Origin: Tethya wilhelma
Lineage: Eukaryota; Porifera; Demospongiae; Tethyida; Tethyidae
DNA length: 64,000 bases
Reading direction: 5' to 3'
NCBI GenBank assembly: GCA_964030475.1
Contig: CAXIPT010000003.1
Location: forward strand, 12,110,519-12,174,518
Shown: in pieces, positions 12,389-22,923 of the stretch
Layout of the letters: each line of letters starts with the position of its first letter
How positions within the stretch are numbered: position 1 is the first letter of the stretch
The notes under the pieces: model-generated
The model's input: only the letters and a program-made list of their open reading frames with translations
What the model was told of the DNA's origin: nothing
The model's database searches: none
Position numbers and translations under genes: made by a program

Positions 12389-12894
12389 ATCTGAATTCGA
12401 TGATTTAGTATGTTTTCGTAACCGTTTTCCATAACTTTGAAACTTAGATGCTAATGCTTGATTCTGAATGGCAAAGATGGCATTGATGGAAGGGGCTTTG
12501 GGACAGTCTGCGGTCACTTTGACCCACTCCTTCTCAAAATGTTTTTCGATATCCTTGAACGTGTTTTGGTCAGTTCTGAGCCTCAGGAGAACACCACTGG
12601 TTAGCAGAGGAACTAACAGGTGATAATAAACAAATTAATGAAAGGGTGTATCAATAATTATTAGCTATTAGTACCTGTGCTCACAGCTGGTGAAGGAGCT
12701 ACACCATGTCCCCCTTTTTGCCGCTGTTCTAAGTAGCAATCAGTGCAGTATTTGAAAGGGTGGTTTCGTTTTTTCTGTCCACACTCATAGCAGAACGGGT
12801 GCTCCTCCTTACAAGACCAGCACATAAAGTCTCCGTCAATGCGAGGATTTTGCTCGCAGAGAAAGCACAGAGATGGTTGGGAAGCCATTTCCAT
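12389..12894 (-). CDS. Cys-rich zinc-finger PARP-type protein, 3' part lost at contig join
   Basis: Two exons are visible (12894-12675 and 12612-12389) with a phase-1 intron. Exon 1 encodes CFLCEQNPRIDGDFMCWSCK, CYECGQKK and CTDCYLEQ, four zinc-binding-like Cys pairs. Its first pair resembles the last exon of the gene at 1-1057. Exon 2 opens the N-terminal part of a PARP-type domain (CPKAPSINAIFAIQNQALA, FQSYGKRL), matching the start of the same domain at 11870 and 6030. The catalytic H-Y-E region would lie beyond the N at 12388. The start codon is 98 bp from the divergent gene at 12993. An alternative start is the second Met at residue 3. Confidence 0.65.
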
Positions 12895-12992
12895 ATGGAG
12901 ATAAGATCAGGAGGGGAACACCCAATTATGTAATCATCTTGTTTGGGGATTCCCCAGATTGAATATCGACTCAAAGTGAAGAAGAACAAGAC
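12895..12992. promoter_or_regulatory. 98-bp divergent intergenic region
   Basis: It is the only sequence between the start codons of two oppositely transcribed zinc-finger PARP-type genes. Both promoters and 5' UTRs must be compressed here or overlap the neighbours. Inferred from layout. Confidence 0.4.
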
Positions 12993-15042
12993 ATGAAAGA
13001 CTCCCGTGGAATCAACCGCGGAAAGTGTAAGAAATGTACTAACTGTGCTGAATATAGCGCTCCAAAAGATGGTCTAAAGTGTGCCATCTGTAACTGCCCG
13101 CCTGGCTCCCATCAAAACCTGGACGGCGGACTAGTGGTAGCAGGTCTATCTCAACAAGTACACCAAGTGACCCTCAGCCCAGACACTACACAGCAAGCGT
13201 GGACAGGTGCTAGCGACGGTACTAGCGGTATGCAGTCATTCTCTCAGACTCAGGATATGGACTGTAGCCAACAGCTGGTTTCTTTTCCCTCTCTTGCGAC
13301 CGTATGCTCTGTCCCTGGCTGTACCCAAGCAGTGGGGTTTGATATCAACACTGGAACGGAACACCTCTACTGTAAGGATCACAGGAAAGTTGTAGGAAGT
13401 CACCCCATGTTTCAGACCAGTGCTGGGTTACAAGTACAGGATATTGAACTTAGTGACAATCCATACACTACAATGTATGCTCAACAACAGATGCTCTCTG
13501 CTTTCTCGCAACAAGCTCTTCAGACAATGGATGTTCAGACGGCTCAAATGATGGGCCTGAATACATCACAAATGGGGCCATTTATCACAGGTGAGCATTT
13601 GACTATTTATGTGGTCATACTTGAGTAGTGTAAAGGTTCAACATACTCCTATATTTGTAGATGGTTATGTAAGCAGTGATCAGATGTCTGTAACTCCTCA
13701 AACTGTTCCGAATCAAGCTGGTCTGCCTCAGTCCACGATGCTGCCTTCAGGAGCAAAGAAATGTGCCATTCAAGAGTGTAACAACCCTTGCCATGTTGAT
13801 GACAGTGGTACTGTCCATGAGTGCTGTGGATACACCCATGCCATGGAGCACCAGAGACGACAGGCACTATGGCAACGTATGCAATACGCTCAGTTAATAA
13901 TTATTTGGAAACCTAAATCCTTTATATAGTGATCAATGTTTTATCTTTGTATTTCAGAGGTGAACCAGCAGGTTGTGAAAGGAGTAACCCACTGCCTCCT
14001 ACCAGAGTGCAGTCGGCCATGTTGGCCTTTCCACAACTACTGTGGCAGGTCACATGCTGACATAGGAAAACAGCGAGGACTTATTTGTAAGTTTCACTGA
14101 ATTTAGTTCTTGCCAATGTCAGTTCTTTTATGCAGATTATTTTTCATGCACCAGCTCCCTCACTGTCGGCCTACAGTGCTCAGCCTGCTGCCTCCTCTGG
14201 GCCAAAGGACAGCACCATGTGCATCATCCCAGAGTGCAACAGGAAGAAGTATGTTGACACAAAGACAGGAGCTACTCACGACTACTGTGGGAAGACTCAC
14301 GCTCAGGAAGGAGCACGAAGAGGAATACGTCGTAAGGGAGGGAGAGGGAGAGAAATGGCTTGCATTTGTATTCTTTGATTTAATGCTCTCTTTCTTTTCA
14401 GCTACTTCTGACAAGACTGAGGAGCAGTGTGATCTTCCTGGCTGCACAAATAAGAAGAAAACTGAGGGAACAAGAGTACATGATTATTGTTGTTTGGACC
14501 ACGCTCAAAAAGATGCTCCCAATCGAGATGGTAAAACCTCCAATTGGCGTCACTGTTGTATAATACATAGTTGGCTATTTTTATACCATACAGCCCGCAT
14601 TCTAACTGACCACAATCAGGTGCAAGCCTTCTTAAAACAGTTCAAGAATTTGAAGGTTGTATCATTGGATGAAAACATTCACGCTAAACCAGGAGGAGTG
14701 CTCTTCAATCGCTTCAAAAAAGCTTACGAGGCTCTACCTAAAGCTCAGCGACAAACTTGCCTGGCATTTCATGGAACACCTTCATCAAATATTGACAGCA
14801 TCTGTAAGAATGGGTATGACCGGGGAAAAAGAGGAACTGGGACTGGGCAAGCTTACGGAGCGGGAGAATACTTTGGGACAACTCCAGACACTTCAAAGTC
14901 TTACTGTAAGACAGGAAAGAAGATGTTGCTGAATGAACTCCTGTTGGGTCAGTCTGGTACTCACCACACTAAACATAGCAACATCATTGTCATGAAGAAC
15001 CCTGATCACGACTTACCTCGCTATGTTATCACTTTCAGTTGA
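12993..15042 (+). CDS. Five-zinc-module ADP-ribosyltransferase of a second PARP subtype
   Basis: Six exons (12993-13590, 13661-13876, 13958-14086, 14155-14331, 14402-14530, 14594-15042; all phase 1) give 565 residues. The N-terminus (MKDSRGINRGKCKKC ... CPPGSH) matches the first exon of the gene at 3503. Five C-x3-GC-like modules follow (CSVPGC, CAIQEC, CLLPEC, CIIPEC, CDLPGC), most closed by HD/HN-YC-G-x-x-HA. The C-terminal 149 residues carry FHGT near 475, then YGAGEYFG near 504 and DLPRYVITFS at the end. This is closer to animal mono-ADP-ribosyltransferases than to the CGVCGI type of its neighbours. At the third catalytic position I see no Glu (IIVMKNPDHDLP), so mono-transferase activity or loss of activity is possible. 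The donor of exon 4 is the least certain splice site. Confidence 0.75.
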
Positions 15043-15323
15043 TGTTTATGATAATATGTATGTATGTAGTTCTAGTATTGTCCAATGATTAAATTCACAG
15101 TTAGTTCAGGGTAGTTTGCGCACGCCGCTTCCAATGATATGATAATGTGTATGACGTTACATAGGATGTGCATGATGTTGCCGGCCGGCCGCAGCTAGCT
15201 AGCTATATAGAGTGCTGAAGGGGGGCTCCCAGGGGCTTCACCACCCAATACTATGTGTCGCGCGGCCTGCGCGCGCCTGACGTAGCAGTTTTGTACGGGG
15301 AATCCCCATACATTTCGAGAAAA
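15043..15323. promoter_or_regulatory. Upstream region of NADAR gene
   Basis: This 281-bp gap contains CCGGCCGGCC near 15181 followed by a short AGCT repeat and a TATATA stretch at about 15195-15210, some 115 bp before the start codon. Most of it (from 15081) is repeated inverted at 25301-25543. Promoter role is inferred from position. Confidence 0.35.
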
Positions 15324-17193
15324 ATGGCTGGCAGAGGAGGATCAAGATCGTTTGGTGTCAAATTTATGGACAAAGTGGCGGATGTAGCAACATGGTTAAC
15401 GAAAGATAGTGGAGATGGTCCACAAGTGATAGAGATTGGCTCGTGTCCTCAATGCCATCAGCCATTGTTGACAACATGCAATGGATGTTCATCTTGTCAA
15501 GGGTTCAAAGTTTACCCAGGTAAATTATGATGGCTACCATAAATTATTTATCTTTGTCATTCACACACTCACAATATGCTTTTTACAGGCAAGTGTAAAC
15601 TCCCTGGTTGTGACAAACCTTGCTATTTTGATCAGCATTCAAAACGTGTCCACGACTTCTGTGGTAGAACACATGCTACCCAGTACAAGAACTCATTCCA
15701 AAGCGGAACCTCTGGGCACAGACACTCACATGGTGGACATCATGGATCTAGATATGGTGGTAGTGTATATGGAAACTACTCACATAATCAGTATAGTCAG
15801 GGAAACTACAACTATCAGTACCAACATGGTACGTTATCATGTGTTCATTTTGGTTAATACACACTCTGTGAGTCTATGTGCACATGCAGGTATTGAATGA
15901 CTCCCACAATCTGTCTGTATAGGTTACAATACCAGAGCAGCTACATCGTATTATGGCAGTGGTCCAATCCACTTCTATAACCGTGATGAGCCTTATTACG
16001 AGTTCACTAATTTCTACGAAGGCCACCAACCGATCGTTCTAGATAACGAACAGTGGCGTACGAGTGAGCACTACTTTCAAGCTCAGAAGTTTGTCGGCAC
16101 TCCTTACGTTGAGTGGATTCGTCGCCTCGATAGGCCGCGGGAAGCTTTCGATCTCTCTCGCAATCCCTCTGTGTCTCGCTGGCGCAGGAGCGACTGGGAG
16201 CAGGTGAAGGTGGAGGTGATGCACAAAGTCCTCCTGGCCAAGTTCACCCAGAGTGACTACCTCAAGCAGTTGCTTCTCTCGACTGGAGACAGGAAGCTGG
16301 TGGAGCACACTCATCGCGACAGCTTCTGGGGAGATGGGGGAGATGGGAGTGGCCTTAACCATCTCGGAAGGCTGCTCATGCAAGTACGCGAGGAGATCCG
16401 TGAGGGATCGGGTGGCAAGGAGTCGTCAGTCGACAATCATGAGCTGGTTAGACAAAGCTGGGGTAATGCAAACACGAGTCGATTGAGGACTGACTCAGGA
16501 GGAGCCAATTCTTCACCTCCTCCCTCCAGAGATGGACAGCAAGGAGAGAGCAGTCGTGAAAATGACCCTAGGGAGGCGAGTGGATCTGAGGACGACCCTA
16601 TTGATTCGACAAATGAAGCAGAAGAACTCAAAAAGGAGTCTAAGAAAGATCCTCCGGTCGGCAATCTCATTGAGTTTGATGCCATGGATACTACTGAATC
16701 TACTACTGAGCTACCCAATCCTTCATTTCCTAAACATATGGAAACATCCCCTTCAAGTAGTGCCATGCAGGCTGGATCACATGGTGAACAGCAACTATCC
16801 AGGATGCCAATTAGAGCACAAACTGGCCCACAAGGTAAAATGCAAGCTACACCTCACAGTGGACAGCAGGTAATGCAAACTGATCATGAATTAGAAATGG
16901 GACAGCAAGGTGGAGCTCAAAATCAGTCTAGACAACCTGGCCATGGATACCAACAGCAAGTGCATGGTGGACCACAGAACCAGTTCGGAGGACAGCAATT
17001 GCAAGGTGGACCACAGAACCAGTTTGGAGGACAGCAAGTGCAAGGTGGACCACAGAACCAGTTTGGAGGACAGCAAGTGCAAGGTGGACCACAGAACCAG
17101 TTTGGAGGACAGCAAATGCAAGGTGGACCACAGAACCAGTTTGGAGGACAGCAAGTGCATGATGGACCACAGAACCAGTTTGGAGGACAGCAA
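15081..17193 (+). repeat. 2.1-kb segment present again as an inverted copy at 23431-25543
   Basis: Coordinates map as x to 40624 minus x. Exons, introns and upstream sequence matched wherever I compared them, and several predicted reading frames are identical. The copy begins exactly at the N run (17194) on one side and at the N at 25544 on the other. This points to one locus assembled twice with a contig flipped, rather than a biological inverted repeat. Confidence 0.85.
15324..17193 (+). CDS. Zinc-finger NADAR protein, partial copy cut by gap
   Basis: Exons 15324-15519, 15589-15828 and 15923-17193 match the complete gene at 25300-22924 (minus). Exon 1 begins MAGRGGSRSFGVKFMDK and carries CPQC ... 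CSSC. Exon 2 carries CKLPGCDKPCYFDQ ... VHDFCGRTHATQY and a His/Gly/Tyr-rich stretch. Exon 3 carries the NADAR domain and six of the Gln/Gly-rich repeat units before running into the N gap. It is probably the same gene as the complete copy, seen from the other contig. In this orientation it follows the PARP-type gene ending at 15042 by 281 bp. Confidence 0.8.
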
Positions 17194-17236
17194 NNNNNNN
17201 NNNNNNNNNNNNNNNNNNNNNNNNNNNNNNNNNNNN
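17194..17236. other. Assembly gap (43 N)
   Basis: A run of N separates Gln/Gly repeat coding sequence from an unrelated GT microsatellite. Confidence 0.95.
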
Positions 17237-17306
<70 letters not shown>

Positions 17307-17308
17307 AT
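17237..17308. repeat. (GT)n microsatellite at contig edge
   Basis: About 35 GT units lie directly beside the gap, then degenerate into GTGC/GTAT mixtures to about 17365. Such a tract is a likely cause of the assembly break. Confidence 0.95.
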
Positions 17309-17387
17309 GTGTGCGTGTGTACCTGCGTGCGTGCGTGTATGTGTGCGAGTCTGTGTGTATGTGTTCCATAGAATCACTACAAGTTAC

Positions 17388-17897
17388 CATGCAGCTGACC
17401 AAGAGCCACAAACATTTGAGAACAAGTTGTGCTGCAGAAATCATAGACCTTTATCTGTCTTGGATAAGGACAGCCAGGATTTTTACAAATTGCATTCAAT
17501 GGAGGAAGTCCTGAAGTCATCATACCAAGTGGCCTAGAGGCTACATCAGTTGTAGGAGCAGCTCTTCGGCGAACTGGAGGGGCGGAAAGAAAGTATGGCA
17601 GCATGGTTAAAGTATGCATGTGTAGTTAACATTCAGCATACATTTCTCAGCCCCTGCATGTTCACTGGCCTCACAGCTACAGTATCCACAGTCTGTGTAG
17701 CTGTTCTTTTCATCAGAGAGATACTCCTGGCAGTCACCACACTTGTTGCACTTGCCCAGTTTCTCTATCCTCACATGTTCCACCGGTGTGTGGTTACAGT
17801 ACTCACATCTCACCTTACTACTGGCAGGGGGAACTAGGTACTCCTTACACTCACAGACATTGCATCTGCCTCTCTGAATGCCATGAACATCCTTCAT
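17388..17897 (-). CDS. Cys-rich zinc-finger protein, 3' part missing at contig edge
   Basis: Two exons are visible (17897-17642, 17573-17388; phase 1). Exon 1 starts MKDVHGIQRGRCNVCECKEY, continues CEYCNHTPVEH and GKCNKCGDCQEY, and ends CGYCSCEASEHAGAEK. Exon 2 holds CKNPGCPYPRQIKVYDFC. It is a close paralog of exons 1-2 of the gene at 20475 and resembles the gene at 1-1057. Downstream exons, which encode PDZ-like domains in the paralog, would lie past the GT tract and the gap. Function is unknown. Confidence 0.65.
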
Positions 17898-17962
17898 GAC
17901 CACGAGCTATATTTATAGATCTATCTATACTCAATAGCTTTTATAGGCCTCATGGTGCTTGC

Positions 17963-18033
17963 CCAGGCTTCCTTTGTGAATATTTCCTTCGAAAAATAAA
18001 CAAAGAAATATTCGCGCGAAGGGGGAGCCTGGG
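17963..18033. repeat. Imperfect foldback element
   Basis: The sequence opens with CCCAGGCT and a segment ending GAATATTTCCTTCG, and closes with the complementary GAAATATTCGCGCGAAGG ... AGCCTGGG. The arms pair imperfectly around a short A-rich loop. The ends share the CCCAGGC core with the 73-bp element at 19497, so it may be an older relative. It lies just upstream of the gene start at 17897. Confidence 0.5.
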
Positions 18034-18068
18034 AACAAGGCTACATAGATAATAATTTACTAGTCCAT

Positions 18069-20475
18069 TTACTTTCTTTTTACAGCTAGGATAATGGATT
18101 GTTTCTGTCTAGCAGCTCTCTCAATATCACTGTTCATGAGACAAGTATTGGGCATATCAGTACTGTCCTTAGTAACAAAGGCATAGTTGACAATCTCATC
18201 ACCAAACTTGAGTCCACACTCTCTTGCTGGGGTGTCCTTGCTGACTCCAGAGACAGTGGTTTTCTGAAAAATGGATGCATGATTGTAGAGCTTGAGGAGG
18301 TACTAATTGACTTGGCTTACTTTAGTTACTTACCAGTACCCCTGTACCATCCACAGTCAGTCCAAAGTCCAACTGAGAGGAGCCAACATTCCTCAGGGCA
18401 AAGATATGGGTAGGCTTGCAATGTTTCACTACAATGAAAGTAATAAACAAACAAACAAACAAATAAATGACCAAAATTATTGATATTTTACACAAATTGT
18501 TCAGAAATAAAGTCATGTACATACCTCGGTCAAGTAATTTCTTCGGACAAGGAAGAGCAATATCCCTGTTCATGATCAGATGAACTTGTCTTTCATCTTT
18601 CAATCTCTTCTTGAACACCTTAGGCATTCCATGAATGGAGGCATCTCTGTCATTCATCTTAATAATGACATCAAAGAGACGCAGCTCTCCTCTCTCTAGT
18701 TTATTGAATGCCAGTCTATCACACTTCACTCCAACCACCAAATACTGAAAGTAAAAGGTGGCCAAGAGGAGTAATTAAATTTGCTGATAAAAATGATGTA
18801 AGCATATATACATAAAAAAACATGTAATGACTCACTCCATTTTTCAGTCCATTTGTAAAGAGTTCTTCACTGATAATTATCCCAGGCTTCTTAGTACCAG
18901 CTGTCCTACTAAATCTCATTTCACCAACTTCAGATCTGAAGTACACAGGGCTTTGTGCTGTAGGCAAATATCATAATTATGTATATATAATATCTTATGG
19001 CTCGGATGAGTAAATCACTAGAAATATCATGGCATTACTTATATCCTGTTTCTGTACTCCACATTTTTGTCTCATTCTCGGTGCACGTGGTTGTTTAAAC
19101 TGATTCTGAGGCTGCAGTCTTCCTTTTTGTTTTGTTCTCGGCTGTCTAACTGACTGTCCCATTCCTGGATATCCAAACTGATTTTTAGATCCAACCTGTG
19201 GAGGGGATGCTTCCATATGTTTAGGAAATGGAGGATTTTTGGTAGACTCTTTTTTAAGTTTATTTGCTTCATTTGTAGGCTCATCCTTGGATCCACTTGC
19301 CTCCTCTTGAGTGGCAACGACCTTAAGATCTTTGCTTGTAATTTCATCCTTAACAATACTGATACCAGTACCAGCTGTTCCCACTCCAGATCCAGAGAGA
19401 ACATGGCTCTGTGCTGTGAGTTAACAACAGGACACAGATTAAGGTTTACATTCACTGAGGTGAAATCAGGCATTAGCTAACATACCTGCGTCTTGGTAGC
19501 CTCGTTCCCAGGCTTTCCCCGTTAATTTATTCATTTTGGTTATTTTAGCGGGGCCTGGGAACGAGGCTAGCGTCTTGGTGTTTGCCACTTCTTTGAGGCA
19601 CCACTGACACTGGGGGACTTCCCCATGAAACAGGTGGTGGTTTTTCTGATAGTGGTCTACAACTGGATGCTATGTGTGTGCAGACGCATCATGGAATTTT
19701 TTTTTTTTTTTTTAAATTTTTTTATGTCTCATAAGCCCACATGGGCTGGCTGCCTAGATCTTGGCAGAAAGTGATTGATTGCATAGTGCATAGCCTTGAT
19801 CCCAGGCTACTCTCCTTTTTTTTTGCAAAAAAAAAACACAGCTGAGAGGGAACGAGGCTACATAGCACATGTATGACATTGAGCCTACAAAATTAATGCA
19901 TGACCGCTATAATTATACCTTGCTGTTGATCCTGACCAAGAGCCACAAACTTCTGAGAACAAGTTGTGCTGCAGAAATCATAGACCTTGATCTGTCTCGG
20001 ATAAGGACAGCCGGGATTTTTACAAATTGCATTCAATAAAGGAAGTCCTGAAGTCATCATACCAAGTGGCCTACAGGCTACATCAGTTGTAGGAGCAGCT
20101 CTTCGGCGAACTGAAAAACAAACAACACAAAACACCCTGAATTTTTTGAAAAACAACAACAACATACACTTTAATATCATGTGTAGCTAATAATATAACA
20201 TTCAGCATACATTTCTCAGCTCCTGCATGTTCACTAGCCTCACAGCCACAGTATCCACAGTCTGTGTAGCTGTTCTTCTCTTCAGAGAGATACTCCTGGC
20301 AGTCCCCACACTTGTTGCACTTGCCCAGTTTCTCTATCCTCACATGCTCCACCGGTGTGTGGTTACAGTATTCACATCTCAACTTGTTGGGTGAATCAGA
20401 TGATGGGGGAGTTTTATACTCTGTGCACTCACAGATATTGCATTGGCCTCTCTGAATACCATGAATATCTTTCAT
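18069..20475 (-). CDS. Zinc-finger / tandem PDZ-like protein, coding exon interrupted by a small transposable element
   Basis: Eight exons are inferred: 20475-20211, 20110-19919, 19669-19486, 19413-19039, 18957-18836, 18744-18525, 18428-18334, 18263-18069. Exons 1-2 encode the Cys-rich units shared with the gene at 17897. Exon 4 encodes a polar tail (EEASGSKDEPTNEA, PFPKHMEASP) resembling the tail of the NADAR gene at 22924-25300. Exons 5-6 form one PDZ-like fold (AGTKKPGIII, LVVGVKCDRLAFNKLERG, FDVIIKMND). Exons 7-8 form another (THIFALRNVGSS, KDTPARECGLKFGDEIV, SIILAVKRK). Exon 3 is split by a 73-bp element plus a 9-bp duplication, which adds 82 bp and an in-frame stop. Exons 2 and 4 are both phase 1, so skipping exon 3 would restore the frame. 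Without the insertion the protein would be 521 residues. No catalytic domain is visible. Confidence 0.6.
19497..19569. mobile_element. 73-bp MITE-like element with 17-bp terminal inverted repeats and 9-bp target duplication
   Basis: The ends are perfect 17-bp inverted repeats (TAGCCTCGTTCCCAGGC and its complement). Both flanks carry GCGTCTTGG (19488-19496 and 19570-19578), a 9-bp target-site duplication. It is too short to encode a transposase, so it would be moved in trans. A 9-bp duplication is typical of Mutator-like elements. It sits inside a probable coding exon of the minus-strand gene. Confidence 0.85.
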
Positions 20476-20590
20476 GTTAAAGTTTCAGCAATGGCATTAT
20501 GCATGCTGCGATAGTTTCAACTTTGGCGGTTTGCACTATAGGGAATCTCCCTGACATCATTAGGAACCCAGGCTTATAGATAATATATAC

Positions 20591-20735
20591 TTATCGCTAT
20601 AGTAGCGATGCGATATCGGGAAATATCACGAGTAAATTGCCTATAGGTATTGAACGAGTGCGAAGCACGAGTTTAATGCCTAGGGCAATTTACGAGTGAA
20701 ATTTCCCGGTATCCGCACCGTTACTATAGCGATAA
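20591..20735. repeat. 145-bp foldback (inverted-repeat) element
   Basis: The left arm begins TTATCGCTATAGTAGCG and continues through CGGGAAATATCACGAGTAAATTGCC. The right arm is the near complement, from GGCAATTTACGAG to CTATAGCGATAA. A nested smaller palindrome (CGAGTGCGAAGCACGAG) forms the centre. It lies upstream of the gene start at 20475 and may be a non-autonomous transposon or a hairpin-forming element. No clear target duplication was seen. Confidence 0.7.
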
Positions 20736-21080
20736 GGAATTTATCGTATATACAATACACTGTGATTTAGACAGTTAGCTTGCCTACTATTATTCTTTCT
20801 ATTCTTCTTACTATATTTTATGAGGGTGAAATTTTACTTACCAGCAGCAGCGCAGCAAATGACAGCTCTCTTGTCTGGCTATCTCACAAACAAAACATAG
20901 TCACGTGGGTAACACGACTGATACGGCTTTCTCACGTGGGTAACACGGCTGATATGGCAAAATATCAGTAGAGTTCAATTTTTTTCCTCCGTATAGTAAT
21001 GTATTAGAGGTCAAAGGTCATATACGAAAATAATTTCTATTGTAAATTTTTGATAGTGATACATGAAAAGAGGTAGATAT

Positions 21081-22753
21081 TCATTTTCTTTTTACAGCTA
21101 AGATAATGGACAGTTTCTCTCTAGCAGCTCTCTCAATATCACTGCTGAAAAGACAGCGATCTGGTGTTTCGATGCTGTCTTTAGTAGCCAAGGCATAATA
21201 GACAATCTCATCACCAAACTTGAGTCCACACTCTCTTGCTGGGGTGTCCTTGGTGACTCCAGAGACAGTGGTTTTCTGTGGAAATAGGAAGAAAGATAAT
21301 GTGTCTAAAACAGAATGGCCAAGGATCAAGGCTACGATGGTCTGTCTGTACCATTGCAGTAGAATCACGATCCACAGTCAATCCATAGTCCGACTTAGAT
21401 GAGCCAACATTCCTCAGGGCAAAGATATGAGTGGGGTTGTAAATGCTTGCTGTATGCAAGAATATGATTAACACAGGAACACTCATGTCAAAATAAAAAA
21501 AATTAATATGGATATTCATACCTCTGTCGAGCAATTTCTTTGGACAAGGAAGAGAAATATCCCTGTCCATGATCAAGTGAACTTGTTTTTCATCTTTCAA
21601 TCTCTTCTTGAATACCTTAGGTTTTCCATGAATGGAGGCATCTTGGTCGTTCATCTTAACAATGACATCAAAGAAACGCAGCTCTCCTCTCTCTAGTTTA
21701 TTGAATGCCAGTCTATCACACTTCACTCCAACCACCAAATACTGAAAGTAAAAGAAGGTAACTAATTCACTGATAAATATACAACATGTAAACAAGACTC
21801 ACTCCATCCTTTAGTCCACTTTTAAACAGTTCTTCCCTGATAATAATCCCAGGCTTCTTAGCACCAGCTGTCCTATTAAATCTTACTTCAGCCGGCATTC
21901 CAGATCTAGAGTGAACAGGGCCTTGTGCTGTAGGCAGAACATAGAACAAACCATGAGATCTCCCTACATCACATGACATCACATGCACTATAATGGTACT
22001 ACCTGTATTTCCATGTCCACAATGACTTCCAGTGCTCACTGAGGAAACTCGTGGTGGAGAATGCACTGTGGAGTGTGTTGTCAATGAGCCAGACTGAGAG
22101 CTTGGTGCACACAACTTTATGATGTCACTTTGAAGTTTAGTCTTCTCCAAAGGAAGCAGATGAGTGTCTCTACAACTGGGGCTGCAATAGTCAAACCACC
22201 CCACACCATGCTCATAGTGCTGGGGGTTGTTACAGCCAGTGGCCTTGCAAAGGTTGTACCCAGCATTGTACTGAGTCTGTCCCAACACATGAGGATAAAA
22301 TGAACATATTCACACACAGCAAGGATGGAGAAATTATGCAGCTGCTATCATGAAACTTACAGAGGCTGTAGAATTGTCATAGTAACTGTAGGAGCCACCA
22401 CTATAGTTCCCTACACCAGTTGATGAAGCAACAACAGCAGCATAGCTATCCTGAGGATGAGAGGAAGCACTCCAATGGCTCACTTGGGGATGATAGCCTA
22501 TAGGAATAAACGCACACTAAGGTGAAACACTGGCTATACTTAATTTAAACCTGTCAGAGAGCCAACCTCCTGATGAAGAAGGATAGTTGCTGACCGGGGC
22601 GACATGCATAGGCTGTGAGAGGTTTTGATGCTTCCCAGGAGGATGAGAACAATTTGAACACTTCAATCCATCTGTTCCTTTAGAGTAGCCGTTACACGCA
22701 CAGCCTGGGAAATTACAGCGGCCTCTGTCAACACCTCTTGAATCTTTGTTCAT
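21081..22753 (-). CDS. Zinc-finger / tandem PDZ-like protein
   Basis: Seven exons (22753-22567, 22497-22361, 22276-22003, 21927-21803, 21741-21522, 21449-21352, 21275-21081) give 411 residues. Exon 1 (MNKDSRGVDRGRCNFPGC ... CSHPPGKH) is the same Cys-rich N-terminal unit used by the PARP-type genes at 3503 and 12993. Exon 2 is Ser/Tyr-rich. Exon 3 has CKATGCNNPQHYEHG ... FDYCSPSC. Exons 4-7 encode two PDZ-like domains closely matching the neighbour at 18069 (KKPGIIIREELF, LVVGVKCDRLAFNK, KDTPARECGLKFGDEIVYY). PDZ domains usually bind C-terminal peptides, so an adaptor role is inferred. The exon 1 donor (GTTGGC) is weak and uncertain. The introns inside the PDZ part include phase 0, unlike the zinc modules. 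Confidence 0.7.
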
Positions 22754-22923
22754 CTTTATCACAGAGCAAATGCATAGAGGGGAATACCCGAACTAATGTT
22801 ATTACATCACACCAAATAATTACGTATCTTACATTAAAATTTGCATCAATTCATTACAGACTAAAAGGATGTCCTTATTTTAAAAACAGGAAAAACATTA
22901 CTGGCAACTACATAATATATCTC

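Noticed and set aside
12395..12425. Possible continuation of the PARP frame after the N (LN-x-DDL-like reading on plus strand)
   Set aside because: It needs an unseen frameshift and ends at once. The minus strand reads a good PARP N-terminal segment over the same bases, so the resemblance is taken as chance.
16891..17193. Regular repeats resembling a CRISPR-like array (also 23041-23670)
   Set aside because: Units are 39 or 42 bp, contiguous without unique spacers, and encode an in-frame Gln/Gly repeat at the end of a NADAR gene in animal DNA.
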